From Clitoria ternatea (lineage: Eukaryota; Streptophyta; Magnoliopsida; Fabales; Fabaceae), in NCBI GenBank assembly GCA_037962975.1, contig CM075673.1:16290001-16354000 (forward strand): a stretch of 64,000 nt of DNA, written 5' to 3'. The position numbers and the translations under genes were made by a program. The notes below the pieces were generated by a model. That model worked only from the letters and a program-made list of their open reading frames with translations. It had not been told where the DNA came from and ran no database searches. Shown piece by piece: positions 49,206 through 60,805 of this stretch. The number at the start of each line of letters is the position of its first letter. The stretch's first letter is position 1.

Positions 49206-49326
49206 TCTCTGATTAAAACGTTCACCTTATAATTTCAAAAATGCCACCGTGCATGTTTTTATCACTGATCCTCTTCTACCCGTGAATAATATCCCGTTGT
49301 TATATCCATTTTTTCCACTAGTGATC

Positions 49327-49539
49327 TTATATGAGAATAACAGTAGCGGATCTAAGTCGTATAACCATATAATAGATGATTGAGATTAATCATATAAATT
49401 TTTAAAAAAGCCATGTAACCTTTTAAGTGGTCATGTGACTTTGAAAAACTTTTAATCTCAATTATTCATTGTATGGTTATATGGTCTAGATTTGTTTCTC
49501 TTACTCTCACATAAGATAATCTTTCTCATAAGATACAAC

Positions 49540-49587
<48 letters not shown>

Positions 49588-50968
49588 GGTTATATATAAT
49601 AATTTAAATCATTTATTGATTTAAATTTATATAAACGTTGGCCAACTTATAGTCGTGTCTTCCCTTTTCCACGAGCGCTTTGTCCTTATAATTTTGGGTG
49701 CGTGAATGGAAAACCCAGCGATGTTTATTTTTTTAATCTTAAAACTTAAAAATTTACAACTTAAAACTAAGATTAAATTACATTTATACCACTTAGCTAG
49801 GTTTGATGAAATTAGACCACGCTTTCTTTTTCTGACATTATTCACACCTCTTGTAGTTTATATAAATACATAATAACTTCACCTGATTTTCTATACTTTC
49901 ATCAAAGTGAATATAATTAAGTTGTTTGGTGGTTGTATAAATTTTTACTTTAAAGTTATTATTAGCTAGGAATTCTTTTGATTAGATTTAGAACTTGACC
50001 TTAAAAGAAATTAGAATTTGACCGTTTAAAGTAAAGAGTATACAGTAATTCAGATGATAGAACATACTAATAATTATTTATTGAAATTCATAATTTGTAA
50101 TAAATGATGATAGGTCTTACGTATTCTCTAAATAAAATGTATTCTCTGACTCAAATGATGATAGGTCTTACCACGGTTAGTGTTTAGCATCGATTTATAA
50201 AGTGTAAAGGGCATGATCCAAATGCTAATTTTCATATTTATCCCATCTCCTTTGTTGTGTTATTCTAAAAATAGAAACTCATTTCTTAATTAATTTTTAG
50301 CTTTTCTATCCTTTTAAGGACAAGTTAATTAAGGAAAAAAAATTCTAAGAAAGTATTTATTAAAAAATATAGAACTTAAATACTTATATAAAGAAAATTT
50401 TAATGAGGAGCTTTTAATCAAAAGTATTTTATTTTATTTTTTATCATGAGTAACAATTTAAGATAACTTGTAATTTATTTTATTGATTAAAAGTTTGTTA
50501 GACCAAACAACCTTGCTCGATAAAAAAACCTATTTTAGTAGTTTGTGATATTTTTTAAAAATTTTGTTATTTTTTACACTTTTATCTTCATTGATATATA
50601 TATATATATATATTAAAAAATCACTCATATGTATTTTAATATATATATATATTAAAAAATCACTCATATGTATTTTAAAAATATTATTTTTACAATTAAT
50701 AACTAATTTTACTAATACATATTTTAATTTAATCAACCAGTTTAATCATCAACTTTCAGCTTATAATTATCACCTTTAAGTTACCATATTAATTTTTCAG
50801 CTTTCAACTAACATATATACTAATTTTACCAAACAAATCTTAAATATCATATTTTTACATTCTCTATCTAAAAATACATTTTATTCAAACAATCCCCTCT
50901 CCAGCCTCAAAAATAAAGAATAAAATAATGATATTATGTTAGATCCAGATTAATTTTTTATGATTCAA
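49327..50968. other. AT-rich spacer between the two CACTA elements
   Basis: Contains an (AT)n microsatellite (49545-49585) and two near-identical 50-bp units with (TA)n plus AAAAAATCACTCATATGTAT (about 50597-50690). No gene recognised. Confidence 0.55.
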
Positions 50969-50984
50969 CACTAGTGTAGAAAAG

Positions 50985-51340
50985 GTCTATGAACTCGGTT
51001 AAAATGGGGCTTCAAACTCAGTTGTGAGAGCGAGTTCGTTCCTGTCGTGTTCGTAGGTAATAAAAGTATGAACTCGGTTCACTAAACCGAGTTCATAGGG
51101 CCAACCTATGAACTCGATTTAAGATGAACCGTGTTCATATTTTGTTTCTAGATTAATCTATGAACTTCATTGTTGCTTAAACCGTATTCATATTTTGTTT
51201 ATGGGTTAATATATGAACTTGGTTATTTCTTAAACCATGTTCATATTTTTTTCCAGGTCAATCTATGAACTCGGTTGTTGCTTAAACCGAGTTCATAGAC
51301 ATCTACGAACTCAATTAAAGACAGAACTAAGTTCATAGGT
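50985..51340. repeat. Sub-terminal repeat array of the second CACTA element
   Basis: About ten variants of TATGAACTCGGTT and its complement AAACCGAGTTCATA, in facing pairs with short loops; some are decayed. Confidence 0.8.
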
Positions 51341-51639
51341 AGGATTTTTTTAATATATATTTTAGTTTTCTATTACACCTAAACCTGCAAACATAAAAAA
51401 TAACCCAATAGAAGGAAATAAATATACCAAACAGAATTGTATATACATATACAAACTACTAAAACTAAAACAAGTTTTCCTAACATATATACATATACAA
51501 ACTACTAAAATTACTACTTATATACCTATACTATTTTTCTAACCCTTAAAAAATATGAGGCCCATTGCTCCAGAATTTCCTTGATGTTTTTGGCAGTGTA
51601 TATTGTCATTCGATTATGCATACAATTTTGGTTATATAC

Positions 51640-53291
51640 CCATAAGTTCTAAATCAAGACAAGAATTCAAGTCATCCTTGTTATACATGTTTTTCTTCAC
51701 ATGCATCGCATCAATACAGTATCTCACATCAAGCTTCTTGCAATACGGTAAATTAAAGAATATCAACCTTTTCTTCCATATCCTTCACGTATTGTGTCAC
51801 CTTTTAAACTTCCCAAGGGTCACATTTAAGAATTTGACCCGTTCAAAAACTTCTTTACCAGTTAATGTTGGAGGAGTAATATCAAACTCTTGTTCACCAT
51901 TAAAGGCCTTCTTTAACCTACGATATGGATGGTCTACTTTTAGAAACCTTCGATGTTGAAGGTAAACTGTCTTCCTCCCATGATGCAGTTGTTGGTAACA
52001 AGTGTCATCCTCACATATGGGATAAGCTTTATCGCTATTTATACTATAACCAAATTAGTTGTCATAGGCTGAAAAGTCATTGGTTGTGCAGAATAACATT
52101 GCATGCAACTTGAATGTCTCGCATCCAAATGCATCAAAAACATCAACTCATTTATCCCTTAATAGTCTTAAGTCTCGAATCAATGATTTTAAGTACACGT
52201 CAATGTCGTTACCCGGTTGTCTTAGACCTGAGACCATCATCGATAGCATTACATATTTTCTCTTCATACATAACCATGGTGATAGGTTGTAAATAAACAA
52301 CAAAATAGGCCATGAACTATGTGTAGTGCTTAAGTTACCGAACGAGTCCATTCCATCTGTTGCCAGTCCAAGTCTTAAACTTCTTGGGTCATTTGCAAAC
52401 TCTAGAAATAGTAAATCAAACTTCTTCCATTGTAATCCATCTATAGGATACCTAAGTTGTCTATCAGTCAACCTCTCCTCAGAATGCCACCTCATCAACT
52501 TTGCATCATCTTTATTGGCAAATAAATGCTTTAATCTAGGAATGATATGCAAATACCATGACACCTTCGCAAGAGGCCCTTTGGTGTATACCTCCTCACT
52601 AAAATCATTGTCTTTCTTCTTATATCGTAAACCTCACACATTGAACATTCATGCATCATTTTATACTCACCTTCGTATAACACAAAATCATATGGACATG
52701 TGTGTATCTTCTTGTACTCCAACATCATAGAACACAAAATCTTTTTAGCCTCGTAGTTACGACTTGGTAAGGTATTACCAACTAGAAACATGTCTTTCAA
52801 TAGTTGCAATAATTCAGTAAAACTTTTCTCCGTCCACCCATTTCCTGCCTTTAAGTTAAACAATCATAAAACCATCGACAACCTTGTAAAGTTAGTTCAA
52901 TTTGGATACAACAGTTTCTCTAAATCCTTACAGAGAGTTTCATACACATGTGTTCTCTGAAAATTTTCTTCACCCACATCACAAACCATTTCTTCAAGTC
53001 GGTCATCCATATCGTAATTAACATCACATGTAGAACCTTTATTTTGACTTGCATTTGTCATACTTGGCATGACAACATGTTCACCATGCCATATCCAACG
53101 TGTATAGTTCTTGAGAAAACCATCACATAATAGATGTTCCCTAATCCTTTCCAGGCCTAATAGACGCGTATTCCCATATTTAACATAAGGGAAAAAGTAT
53201 CTTTCATTCCCGTCTTCGGCATCTCGAAATACAAACTCTATGAACATTTCAACTTCACTCTCATCCTCATCAGTTAATCGTGATGCATTAA
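51640..53291 (-). pseudogene. CACTA TNP2-type (Transposase_21) transposase remnant
   Basis: The transposase would bind the element ends and cut them. Read leftward: an N-terminal block (INASRLTDEDESEVEMFIEF) near 53230-53291; KSFTELLQLLKDMFLVGNTL, NYEAKKILCSMMLEYKKIHT and HECSMC at about 52640-52860; then the strongly conserved core at 52148-52564 (KLMRWHSEERLTDRQLRYPI, LRLGLATDGMDSFGN, WLCMKRKYVMLSMMVSG, QPGNDIDVYLKSLI). Beyond it lie HRRFLKVDHPYRRLKKAFNG near 51900-51960 and CIDAMHVKKNMYNKDDL near 51680-51730. Frames shift near 52870, 52570 and 52140 and stops separate the blocks, so it is dead. Block order matches the family's normal order. Confidence 0.88.
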
Positions 53292-53300
53292 TCTAACTTT

Positions 53301-54541
53301 TAACCATGAATTTGGCCCCAAATACAACACTTAAGATATGACACTGTTCAACACAGAGTACACTTAATCAATTAGAATTAAGAAACTCATTCTATACCTA
53401 AATTATAGTCTTTCTATACCAGAATCAGGTATAGAAAGACTATGTAATATCATTGAACTTTATACCACATTGTATCATGATATAGATTGAAATCGAGCTC
53501 GCAATAGGAACAATAAGGAACAATAACAAGACAAGACAAAGGTTCTTGGGTGAAAGAAAATAGAATAGAAGACAAAGGTTTGTACAGCAAAGAACCAATA
53601 AAGAACCTACCAAGGGAAAGTCAAAAGTCAAGACTAAAGCTACAAAAAGAGAAGCCACTACTACAATATCAGCTATGGATCAAATTATGAGATATTAGGG
53701 AAATTTTGATAAAAGAAATGCTACCTAGATAATTTCTTACACATCTTTTACTATTGATTGAAACTAATTTAGATTCACAAGATGATGATAGTCTCACTTT
53801 CTCTTTAATGAAAATCACATATGACGAAATGAAATAATTCATAGAAATTGAATGAACCCATTGAACCAGATGCTAGATATCAATCTAAAATGGCCCAACA
53901 AATTTATTTCCTATAAGACAAACGCCAAAAGTCCATCCTGTGTAAGTAATAGCAACCACTCCAAATATATTATTGACTTCTTAGATTAAAATTAAGATTT
54001 TAGAAACCAACAAATGCCATCCACCTTTTAAAAACCAAACAAAGAAAGAACAAACCAAGAACAACTCCATGATTTTCATAAAAGGGGCATTCTTTGATCT
54101 TCGAAATAAACCCAGCCAATATCTTATGTAATCAACACACACAACAGGGAACAATGGCAATAAGATATACAAGCAAACTAGTTCAGACGACCAAATGAAA
54201 CTAGTTACTAAAATATACAAGCCTTATACAAGCAAAATAATGGCAACCAAAAGAAACCAGTTACTAACATTTTCACACACTCTTAGTAAAGAAGAAGAAG
54301 ACGCACATAGAGGAATGAAGCAATGGAAGTAAACAATGGAAGCAAGCAGTGAAGAAGGTAACAATAACAAGGTTCACGTAACTCGCAACAAGGTAACAAT
54401 AGCAGGGAACAATAGCCAAAACCTTAACAACGTAAGGCAACGAAAGCTTCATACAACATAGTAACAGTGGCAAGTAGAGAAACCAGTCAATCATGAGTCA
54501 TGAGAACTAACTTTACAAAACACTCTAAGATATAGAGAGAA
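53301..54541. other. Spacer, possibly including the lost end of the second CACTA element
   Basis: AT-rich to A-rich, no gene recognised. It holds the perfect hairpin at 53405-53443. Confidence 0.4.
53405..53443. repeat. Perfect 16-bp inverted repeat with 7-nt loop
   Basis: ATAGTCTTTCTATACC, loop AGAATCA, then the exact complement GGTATAGAAAGACTAT. Could be a transposon relic or a small-RNA-type hairpin; no T-run terminator or flanking gene suggests a role. Confidence 0.8.
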
Positions 54542-55013
54542 AAAGACACCCAAACTTACTATATTCGCTCAAGCGGCTCCATCTTGCTTAAGCAAAATCC
54601 ACATAGAATCAAAATTCTCCCATCTTGCTCAAGCGAAATCTCCCTCACTTATGTGAGAAATCAACAGAATGTACACTGACCATATAGCAGGGATTCACTC
54701 AAGTGAGATAGGTACTCACTTGAGCGAAAATGATAATAAATGCTTCAAAACCAAATTCTGTATCTCTAAAACTCATCCAAACGATTCCCAATCACTGCCA
54801 AACTTTGATACAACCTAACACACACTATTTTTTGCATGTAACCATCGAACGCATTCAAAGATACCTTAAAATGAGAGACTTGTACGCAAAAGTGTGGTTT
54901 AACCATTTAAATGCAAGAACATGTAACTCAAGGGCCAATGTTCACTAGAATTAGACCATTCCAATTGCCACTCACCATAATTCATGCATACATGCCATTG
55001 GAACCATCCCATG

Positions 55014-57561
55014 TGTTAAAGTCAAGAAGACTTTGAAAGAAATCTTGGATTTATTGATAACCAACATTCAGTATTCTAATTTAAGTCAAGTTATATTTTG
55101 TTACTATTTGAAAGTTTATCTAAGTGTTTTAAAATACAAAGCTTGGTCTATAAAACAAAAGGGGAGTACCAACTATCTAAAGTTTGGTAGGACAATTCAA
55201 AGTCTAATAAATGACAATTTCACGACAAGATCTCTCAAATAATGAAGAAAAAGTATCAAAGTAAGAAACGAGAACTAGGAACACTCTATAAGTAAAGATC
55301 ATCTTATCAGATACATACTAGACCCAGACCTGTTAAGTCATACTATACGCATAAAGTATATGAAAGAGTTTCTCTCCTCAAAGCAAAGCTCTTCAACAAC
55401 CAGACTCTACCTTCATACTTCATCAAGCTAGAAGATACTTCAGACCTCAAGAACCTTCTCAAGCAAGAGTTTGATCAGGATCGCTCTTAATTTATAAGTC
55501 TTATCATCAACACCTTATGGATAACTAGACCTAGAATCACTTTAGAAGTCCTCCCTGAGTAAGTCTGGTCCTTAGTATGATGACTCTCCAGAAGAAGTCT
55601 CCATCAAAGCATGAAGATGTTATTCACGACAAAGAAAGTATTAAAACAAGGCAAATCAAGATTCATCATCTGAATGATAACTTTCCATCTTGGTGAAAAC
55701 TTACACTATCTTACTCTGCCTATATACGCACAAGTCTTAAAAGCTCTCTGCCTTATGCTCAGTGTGCAGCACGACTCTCTCTAACCAAAAACACTTGTTC
55801 GTTAAGCAAAACATCCTTCAACGGTTGTATATCTCTTAAAGGTTATCCAACGAGTTTCTCCTTCATCTGTTGCACTTAAAGCTGGCAAAATGGGCTAGCT
55901 CACATGGGCCGGCCTGAACCCACTCGAAAAAATGTAATGCGAGGACCTAAAAATAAAATTTAAAATTAATAAGCAAGAAAAAAGCCCGATCCCAAAAAAG
56001 CTTGAAAAAAAGGGCCGAGTGCAGACCGGCCCGTGAGGGCCGTGGGCGGCCCTAGTATTTTTAAAAAATAAAAATTATAGGGAGTTTCTGTTTTAGTTAG
56101 AATTTTTCTTCTTTTCTTTCTACTTCTCATCTCACCATATGTTTGGAATAGGAACTTTTATAGATTTTTATTATGAACTGTACTGATAAATATTTTTGAA
56201 ACGTTTTAACAAAATATTACGAATGTTCGTAGTTGTTCCGCAAAAATATGTTATGTAGTTTTAATTTTTTTATAGAATTTTAATTTTTTATAAATTTATT
56301 ATTTTAACTTTTTTAAAGCGGGCCACCCAAAGTGACCAACGGCTCGTTCAGGGCCGGGCTAGGGCCTTTAATTTCAAGGCCTAAATTTTTATGGGCCTTT
56401 GTTGGCCCGACCCTAAATGGCCCGTAGCCCGATAAAGCCCTACCTGTTTAGGGCCACCTGCCTGAATTGTCAGCTATAGTTACACTTTTGAAAGAAAGAT
56501 CTATAAATTGTAACTTTTCTCCTCCTTAGAGACAGAGCCAAAAGGATGAATGTTGAAGTGTAAAAAGAGAGAGTAGATAAGAAAGAAATAAAGAAATGAG
56601 AGTCAAGTGGTAAAAAGAAAGAGGAAAAGAAAAGAGAGAAAATGAGCACTCAGTAAAAATATGAAAAGCAATTAGCCCAGGAAAATCAAAGATGGAAAAA
56701 GTTCATATAGAAGAAAAGATATCAAAGAAATGCCATCGAAAAAAAAAAGAAAGCTTACTATGTGCATCTCATTTCAAATCTCAAAAGCCATAGTACCAGA
56801 AGTCAGAGACATGCAATCAACTTGTGAATCCATCTCCTCTGTGAACACATTGTCTTTTGACCAAGCTTTCAGACTTAGTATGCATCACACCTCTATTATT
56901 TCATTTGTACTAAGTCATATGCAAAATAAACCTTTCATTATTTATACAGAGTCTGTTAATCAGACTCTTCACTTAGCTCAGCTAAGTCAAAAGGCATGTT
57001 GTTTGTATTGCATTAATTATTTCAAATATTTGTAAGTATAGATCTGGTAAACCTGTTAGGAAACATTGTTGACCTGAAGAGCCTTTAGAAAGAATACTTG
57101 GGTTTGAGACAAGAGTGGCTTGTGAAAGAATACTTGGGTCTACCACAGGAGTGGGTGCTATAAAAGAAAACTTTATTTGAGCCAGGAGTGGTTGGTATCA
57201 AGATACTTAAGGGCATGTGATGTGCTTAAGCTAAGAGTGGCTGGATTCAATAATACTCAAAGGCACGGTTTGTGCAGCTCGTGTAAAAAAGAATAATTTT
57301 ACATAGTAAAAAATCCTTTTAAGTCTGAAGGTACTGGATGTAGCTTCTGTGTTGGAAGTGAACCAGTATAAATCTCTTGTGTACTTTTTCTATCATTATC
57401 TCTTACAAGAGTCTGATGCCCTCATATCCATCTTCTCTAAATTGCAAAAGTCTGTTTCGCGTTGTGCAAAAAGGCATATTTGATTGTATATCATTTTTTG
57501 GTTAGAAAAAGTGAACAGACTTATTCAACCTCTTATTCTAAGTTTGTTCTTTGTACCATTA
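55014..57561 (+). mobile_element. Ty1/copia (sirevirus-like) solo LTR, nested
   Basis: Begins TGTTAAAGTCAAG and ends ...TTTGTACCATTA after a TTATTCAACCTCTTATTCTAA segment, the pyrimidine-rich tail typical of these LTRs. Flanked by CCATG on both sides (55009-55013 and 57562-57566). Removing it joins two parts of the surrounding gypsy LTR. Characteristic repeated phrases AGAATACTTGGGT and AGGAGTGG or AAGAGTGG occur at about 57090-57250. The terminal CA has decayed to TA. The short frames inside are not genes. Confidence 0.72.
55877..56478. mobile_element. hAT-type MITE, nested inside the copia LTR
   Basis: 602 bases with imperfect terminal inverted repeats (TAAAGCTGGCAAAATGGGC against TATAGCTGACAATTCAGGC). 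Flanked by 8-bp direct repeats GTTGCACT (55869-55876) and GTTACACT (56479-56486), seven of eight matching. The interior is rich in GGGCC/GGCCC words and has no coding frame. The 8-bp duplication and GCTGGCAA-type end fit hAT elements. Confidence 0.85.
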
Positions 57562-59008
57562 CCATGGTATCCAAATGCCACAAACACAATTTTAGCATAT
57601 CCGGCTCTATGTTTATGCATAAACTCACTTAAACCTTCACCTCTCTATCGCATACTATCGATCTATAGTTCAAATACATAATTCAACTAAATGCAATGTA
57701 ATACAATTCCTGCCCATCATATTCATGCAAAGCATTAAAGGTTCTCAACCACAATTCTGGATATAATGCATCTTATGCATAGTATGAGACTATCCATAGT
57801 TGCCACAACAAAATATCACATAATCATATCATCATCAATATCATCATCTCACATAGGTACTAAGAATACAATCTACCATCACATTCTCAAATTCATAATC
57901 ATATACATATTTAAGCAGATCCAAATAATACATGATACAATACAATGTTGCAACATAAGGCTCTTAGCCATATCATATTCAGCCCTCAGTTGATCTAGCC
58001 ATTTTACCGGTACCAAACCGTTTGCCTTCTCACGTAACACAATCACTCTCAGCAACAACGACAGTGTTGCGGGCTAGCCTCGAGTCCCACTCAATAGGCT
58101 TTCCTTGAGTCTAACCCAAGGTCTTTGTGGAATCCTTGAAACCACTCACATAGAATCTCATATCATATTCAATTATCAACAATAAGTATCTCATGTTAAA
58201 CATCATCATTCATTTAATTATTTACTTGTATCTCATGCAAAATCTCAATATAACCAATAGTTATTTGTATCTCATGCATTCACAATAACCTCAATTTAAC
58301 TATTTTGTCGCATCTCATGCATAGAAAACATTAATCCAATCAATTCATTACATCCCATGTAACATAAAAACATTAATTAAATCACTTATAGCATCTCATG
58401 CAATTTAATAATAACATTATAGGTGGGATCTATCATATTTAACAATAATTTTCAATTATCATACAAGGAAGGGTATATCACTATCATCTTATCATTAAAT
58501 ATGCCAAATCATCATATTTCACAAAGTCTATAATTCATAAACATATCAAAATACCCCTAACTCGTCCACAAAACGTACATTTAAAATATAATTGCTCCCC
58601 TACTTGGAATAGATGATCCCTGAAGCTCGGAAAGCTTTCTACACGCCTCCGATCACTAACCTGTAACCTCAAAAATTATGGAATACGCTGACGGTATTCG
58701 ATACCTTCTTCCAATAACTCCCAACCTTTGAATTCTTTGAGGTGCAAGAAAACCACCAACCATAAAATGTGTAGCTACCCAATGTTCTAATTTATCTCAA
58801 ATGTTACTGATAATGGAAAAACACAAAAACCCTCAGCATGCACAAGGTTGTCCATAACGTTTAAGCTTCGAATATTGTCTCTAAATTCTTAAAAACAAAG
58901 GAAATTGGAGGTAGACTTCCCAAATTGCACAAAACCAAGTTGGGTTCAACATTTACCTCCAAGAACTTAAGAAACCAAAGCTTTTCCCCAAGCAACAATG
59001 TTGCCGTG

Positions 59009-59155
59009 AAGAAGAAGAAGAAGAACGAAGAGGGACATGCCATTTTGCCGTAATTGGAGGAGGAGGAGGAAGAGGAGAAGAAGAAGAAGAAGAAGAAGAA
59101 GAACTGGAAGAAGAAGAGGAGGAAGAAGAAGAAGAAGAAGAAGAAGAAGAAGATT
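59009..59155. repeat. (GAA)n/(GAG)n microsatellite tract
   Basis: Nearly continuous GAA, GAG and GGA triplets. The poly-serine and poly-phenylalanine minus-strand frames over it are artefacts. Equivalent purine tracts sit at similar places in the other gypsy LTRs here. Confidence 0.95.
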
Positions 59156-59251
59156 TCACACACATTCATAATTAATTAATCATTCTAATTTAATTTGCCC
59201 ATAAACTTATTCTAATTTAATTTGCCCGTAAACTTAGATTAGGATGTTACA

Positions 59252-60757
59252 CTTTTACAATTTATGTAATAAAGCTATGTTAAATGAATACATCAAACTC
59301 AAATTTTTTGTCCCTTGATATAAGACCGTTTTTTAAATTTCGACATCATTAATTTTTTTAATCAACCTCTGTCAATGGATAACGTTTATTGAAATCAATA
59401 TAATAATAAATGACATATATCAATTAGATTATTTATTTCTCCAATGATAATTTAATAGTAAATAAAGAGAGACTAAATGGAGAGAAAAGAAATGAATAAA
59501 ATTTAATAATGTGTGATAATCATTTTAAGAGTAATTTTAAAAAACTACTATAGATTTTAAACAAATTTAATTGATTTTAACTGAATTAATTAATTTTCTT
59601 AATAAGTGTGAATTAGATAAAAGAAACATAGGAGTAATATTTTTATTATCACATAACTCAACTCATTTTTAAAAAGTTATAAAACCCGTTTTACTAAATA
59701 AACGCTATAAGACAACTTTCAAATTACCTTTACCAACAATAATTTTCATAACTTTTAAATTTTGTGGCGTCCTAAATAATAATTTTTAATGAAAATATAA
59801 TAATTATTTTAAATAAAAAATTTTATTTTTAATTTCTTATTATCTACAAAATTATACATCTTAAATAAATATTTATATAACACCACACTATATAATCTGT
59901 ATTATTTTTCCCCAACAAATTTAAACTTTGATATAACATTAGATTGAAGTAATCACTTTTCTCTCTATCTTAATTACTTTATCATGGAAAATTAATAAGA
60001 GGTAACGTAGTAATAGTTATAATAATAAGTAACACATCACAATTTTTATAGTATTCACCATAAAAAATTATAATCATAAAAAATTATCATTTACTACCAC
60101 AAAATTTAATATTTAATAGTAGTTATCAGGAAAAAAAAATATTACTATAGGCCATAATAATAATATAATATATTATACTAACAAGTGCCAGTATAAGGTT
60201 GATCTCTAATAATATTACATTAAATATTATAATAGATTTTATTGTATACTTATATTTACTAACACTTTATTATTTTATTAGAAAATGATAGATTTAACAC
60301 AATTTAAAAATTAACTCATGAGCTAAGATTATCTTATATTTATAAGACTTATCTCAATCTCTTAATACATTTTTAGTAAAATAAAGATACCCTCTAATAT
60401 TTTAACAACTTCTAAATTTAATGTATAAGTAAATGGTATTTCTTTTTTATGATTGATATGATTTTTTTAGTGATGCAATGGTCCTATCTAGAAGTTTCTA
60501 CTTTATTTTATTTTTGTACGTATTTGTGAGATATCATTATTTTATTTAAAGGAAAGTTGATATCATTATTTTACTTTTCCCTCGTATTTGGGAGATACAT
60601 GACAAAAGCAGTGTTGAACATTGTATGATATATCTGTATATGAATATCATTATTTTATTTTTCCCTCGTAATCGTAAGTCAGAAGCAGTGAGACTCTGCA
60701 CTATTTTCTCTCTTGCCTTTGCCTATGCGGTCCATCCCAACGGAGTGAGGCCTCATG
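59252..60757. other. AT-rich upstream region of the HD-Zip gene
   Basis: No gene. Very A/T-rich to about 60480. Closer to the gene, ATCATTATTTTA is present three times (about 60533, 60562, 60646), the last two extended to a 25-bp near-perfect direct repeat ending TTTTCCCTCGTA. Confidence 0.6.
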
Positions 60758-60767
60758 GCTATATAAT
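60758..60767 (+). promoter_or_regulatory. Candidate TATA box of the HD-Zip gene
   Basis: GCTATATAAT lies about 40 bases before the ATG at 60806, leaving room for only a very short leader. Based on motif and position alone. Confidence 0.5.
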
Positions 60768-60805
60768 TAAGACTGAGGAATACACAGAAAGTGGATACAG
60801 ATCAA

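Larger units (their letters stand above)
44870..49323 (-). mobile_element. CACTA (En/Spm) DNA transposon, deletion derivative with intact ends
   Basis: Left end CACTAGTGGAAAAAAAGGAT and right end ATCCATTTTTTCCACTAGTG form inverted terminal repeats, flanked by the 3-bp duplication ATC (44867-44869 and 49324-49326). Dense sub-terminal arrays of TATATTCACGGTTGT or its complement lie at both ends, the usual transposase-binding architecture of CACTA elements. No TNP2-type transposase is present; instead minus-strand exons of a Ulp1-type protease lie at 45590-46610. Length 4454 bases. It could have moved only with a transposase supplied from elsewhere. Confidence 0.95.
50969..53300 (-). mobile_element. 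Second CACTA element, one end found, right boundary unknown
   Basis: The left end CACTAGTGTAGAAAAGG is followed by sub-terminal TATGAACTCGGTT / AAACCGAGTTCATA words (50985-51340) and then a minus-strand TNP2-family transposase. I did not find the matching right terminal repeat; the end given is the last recognisable coding sequence. Words and terminal sequence differ from the element at 44870, so it is a distinct family. Confidence 0.75.
54542..59251 (-). mobile_element. Ty3/gypsy solo LTR (minus), split by a nested copia LTR
   Basis: The outer pieces 54542-55008 and 57562-59251 together form about 2.15 kb of LTR. The right end GGATGTTACA is the complement of a TGTAACATCC start. The left end AAAGACACCCAAAC parallels TGAGACGCCCCAAAC of the chromovirus LTR. 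Inside are TCACTTGAGCGAA words (54567-54725) in the place where the chromovirus LTR has its array, a GGTACCAAACCG block near 58011, and a GAA-rich tract (59009-59155). No coding region. A matching 5-bp TSD was not found, so the left edge is uncertain. Confidence 0.6.

Noticed and set aside
44819..49585. (AT)n tracts on both sides of the CACTA element as long target duplications
   Set aside because: They are not adjacent to the terminal repeats and the true duplication is ATC. The AT tracts are independent microsatellites.
51603..51959. Plus-strand frame of 118 codons as a gene
   Set aside because: The minus strand reads as the C-terminal side of the CACTA transposase (HRRFLKVDHPY, CIDAMHVKKN).
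52326..52730. Plus-strand frame of 134 codons as a gene
   Set aside because: Antisense shadow of the conserved TNP2-type transposase on the minus strand.
58861..59169. Poly-serine or poly-phenylalanine protein on the minus strand
   Set aside because: Direct translation of a GAA/GAG microsatellite inside an LTR.
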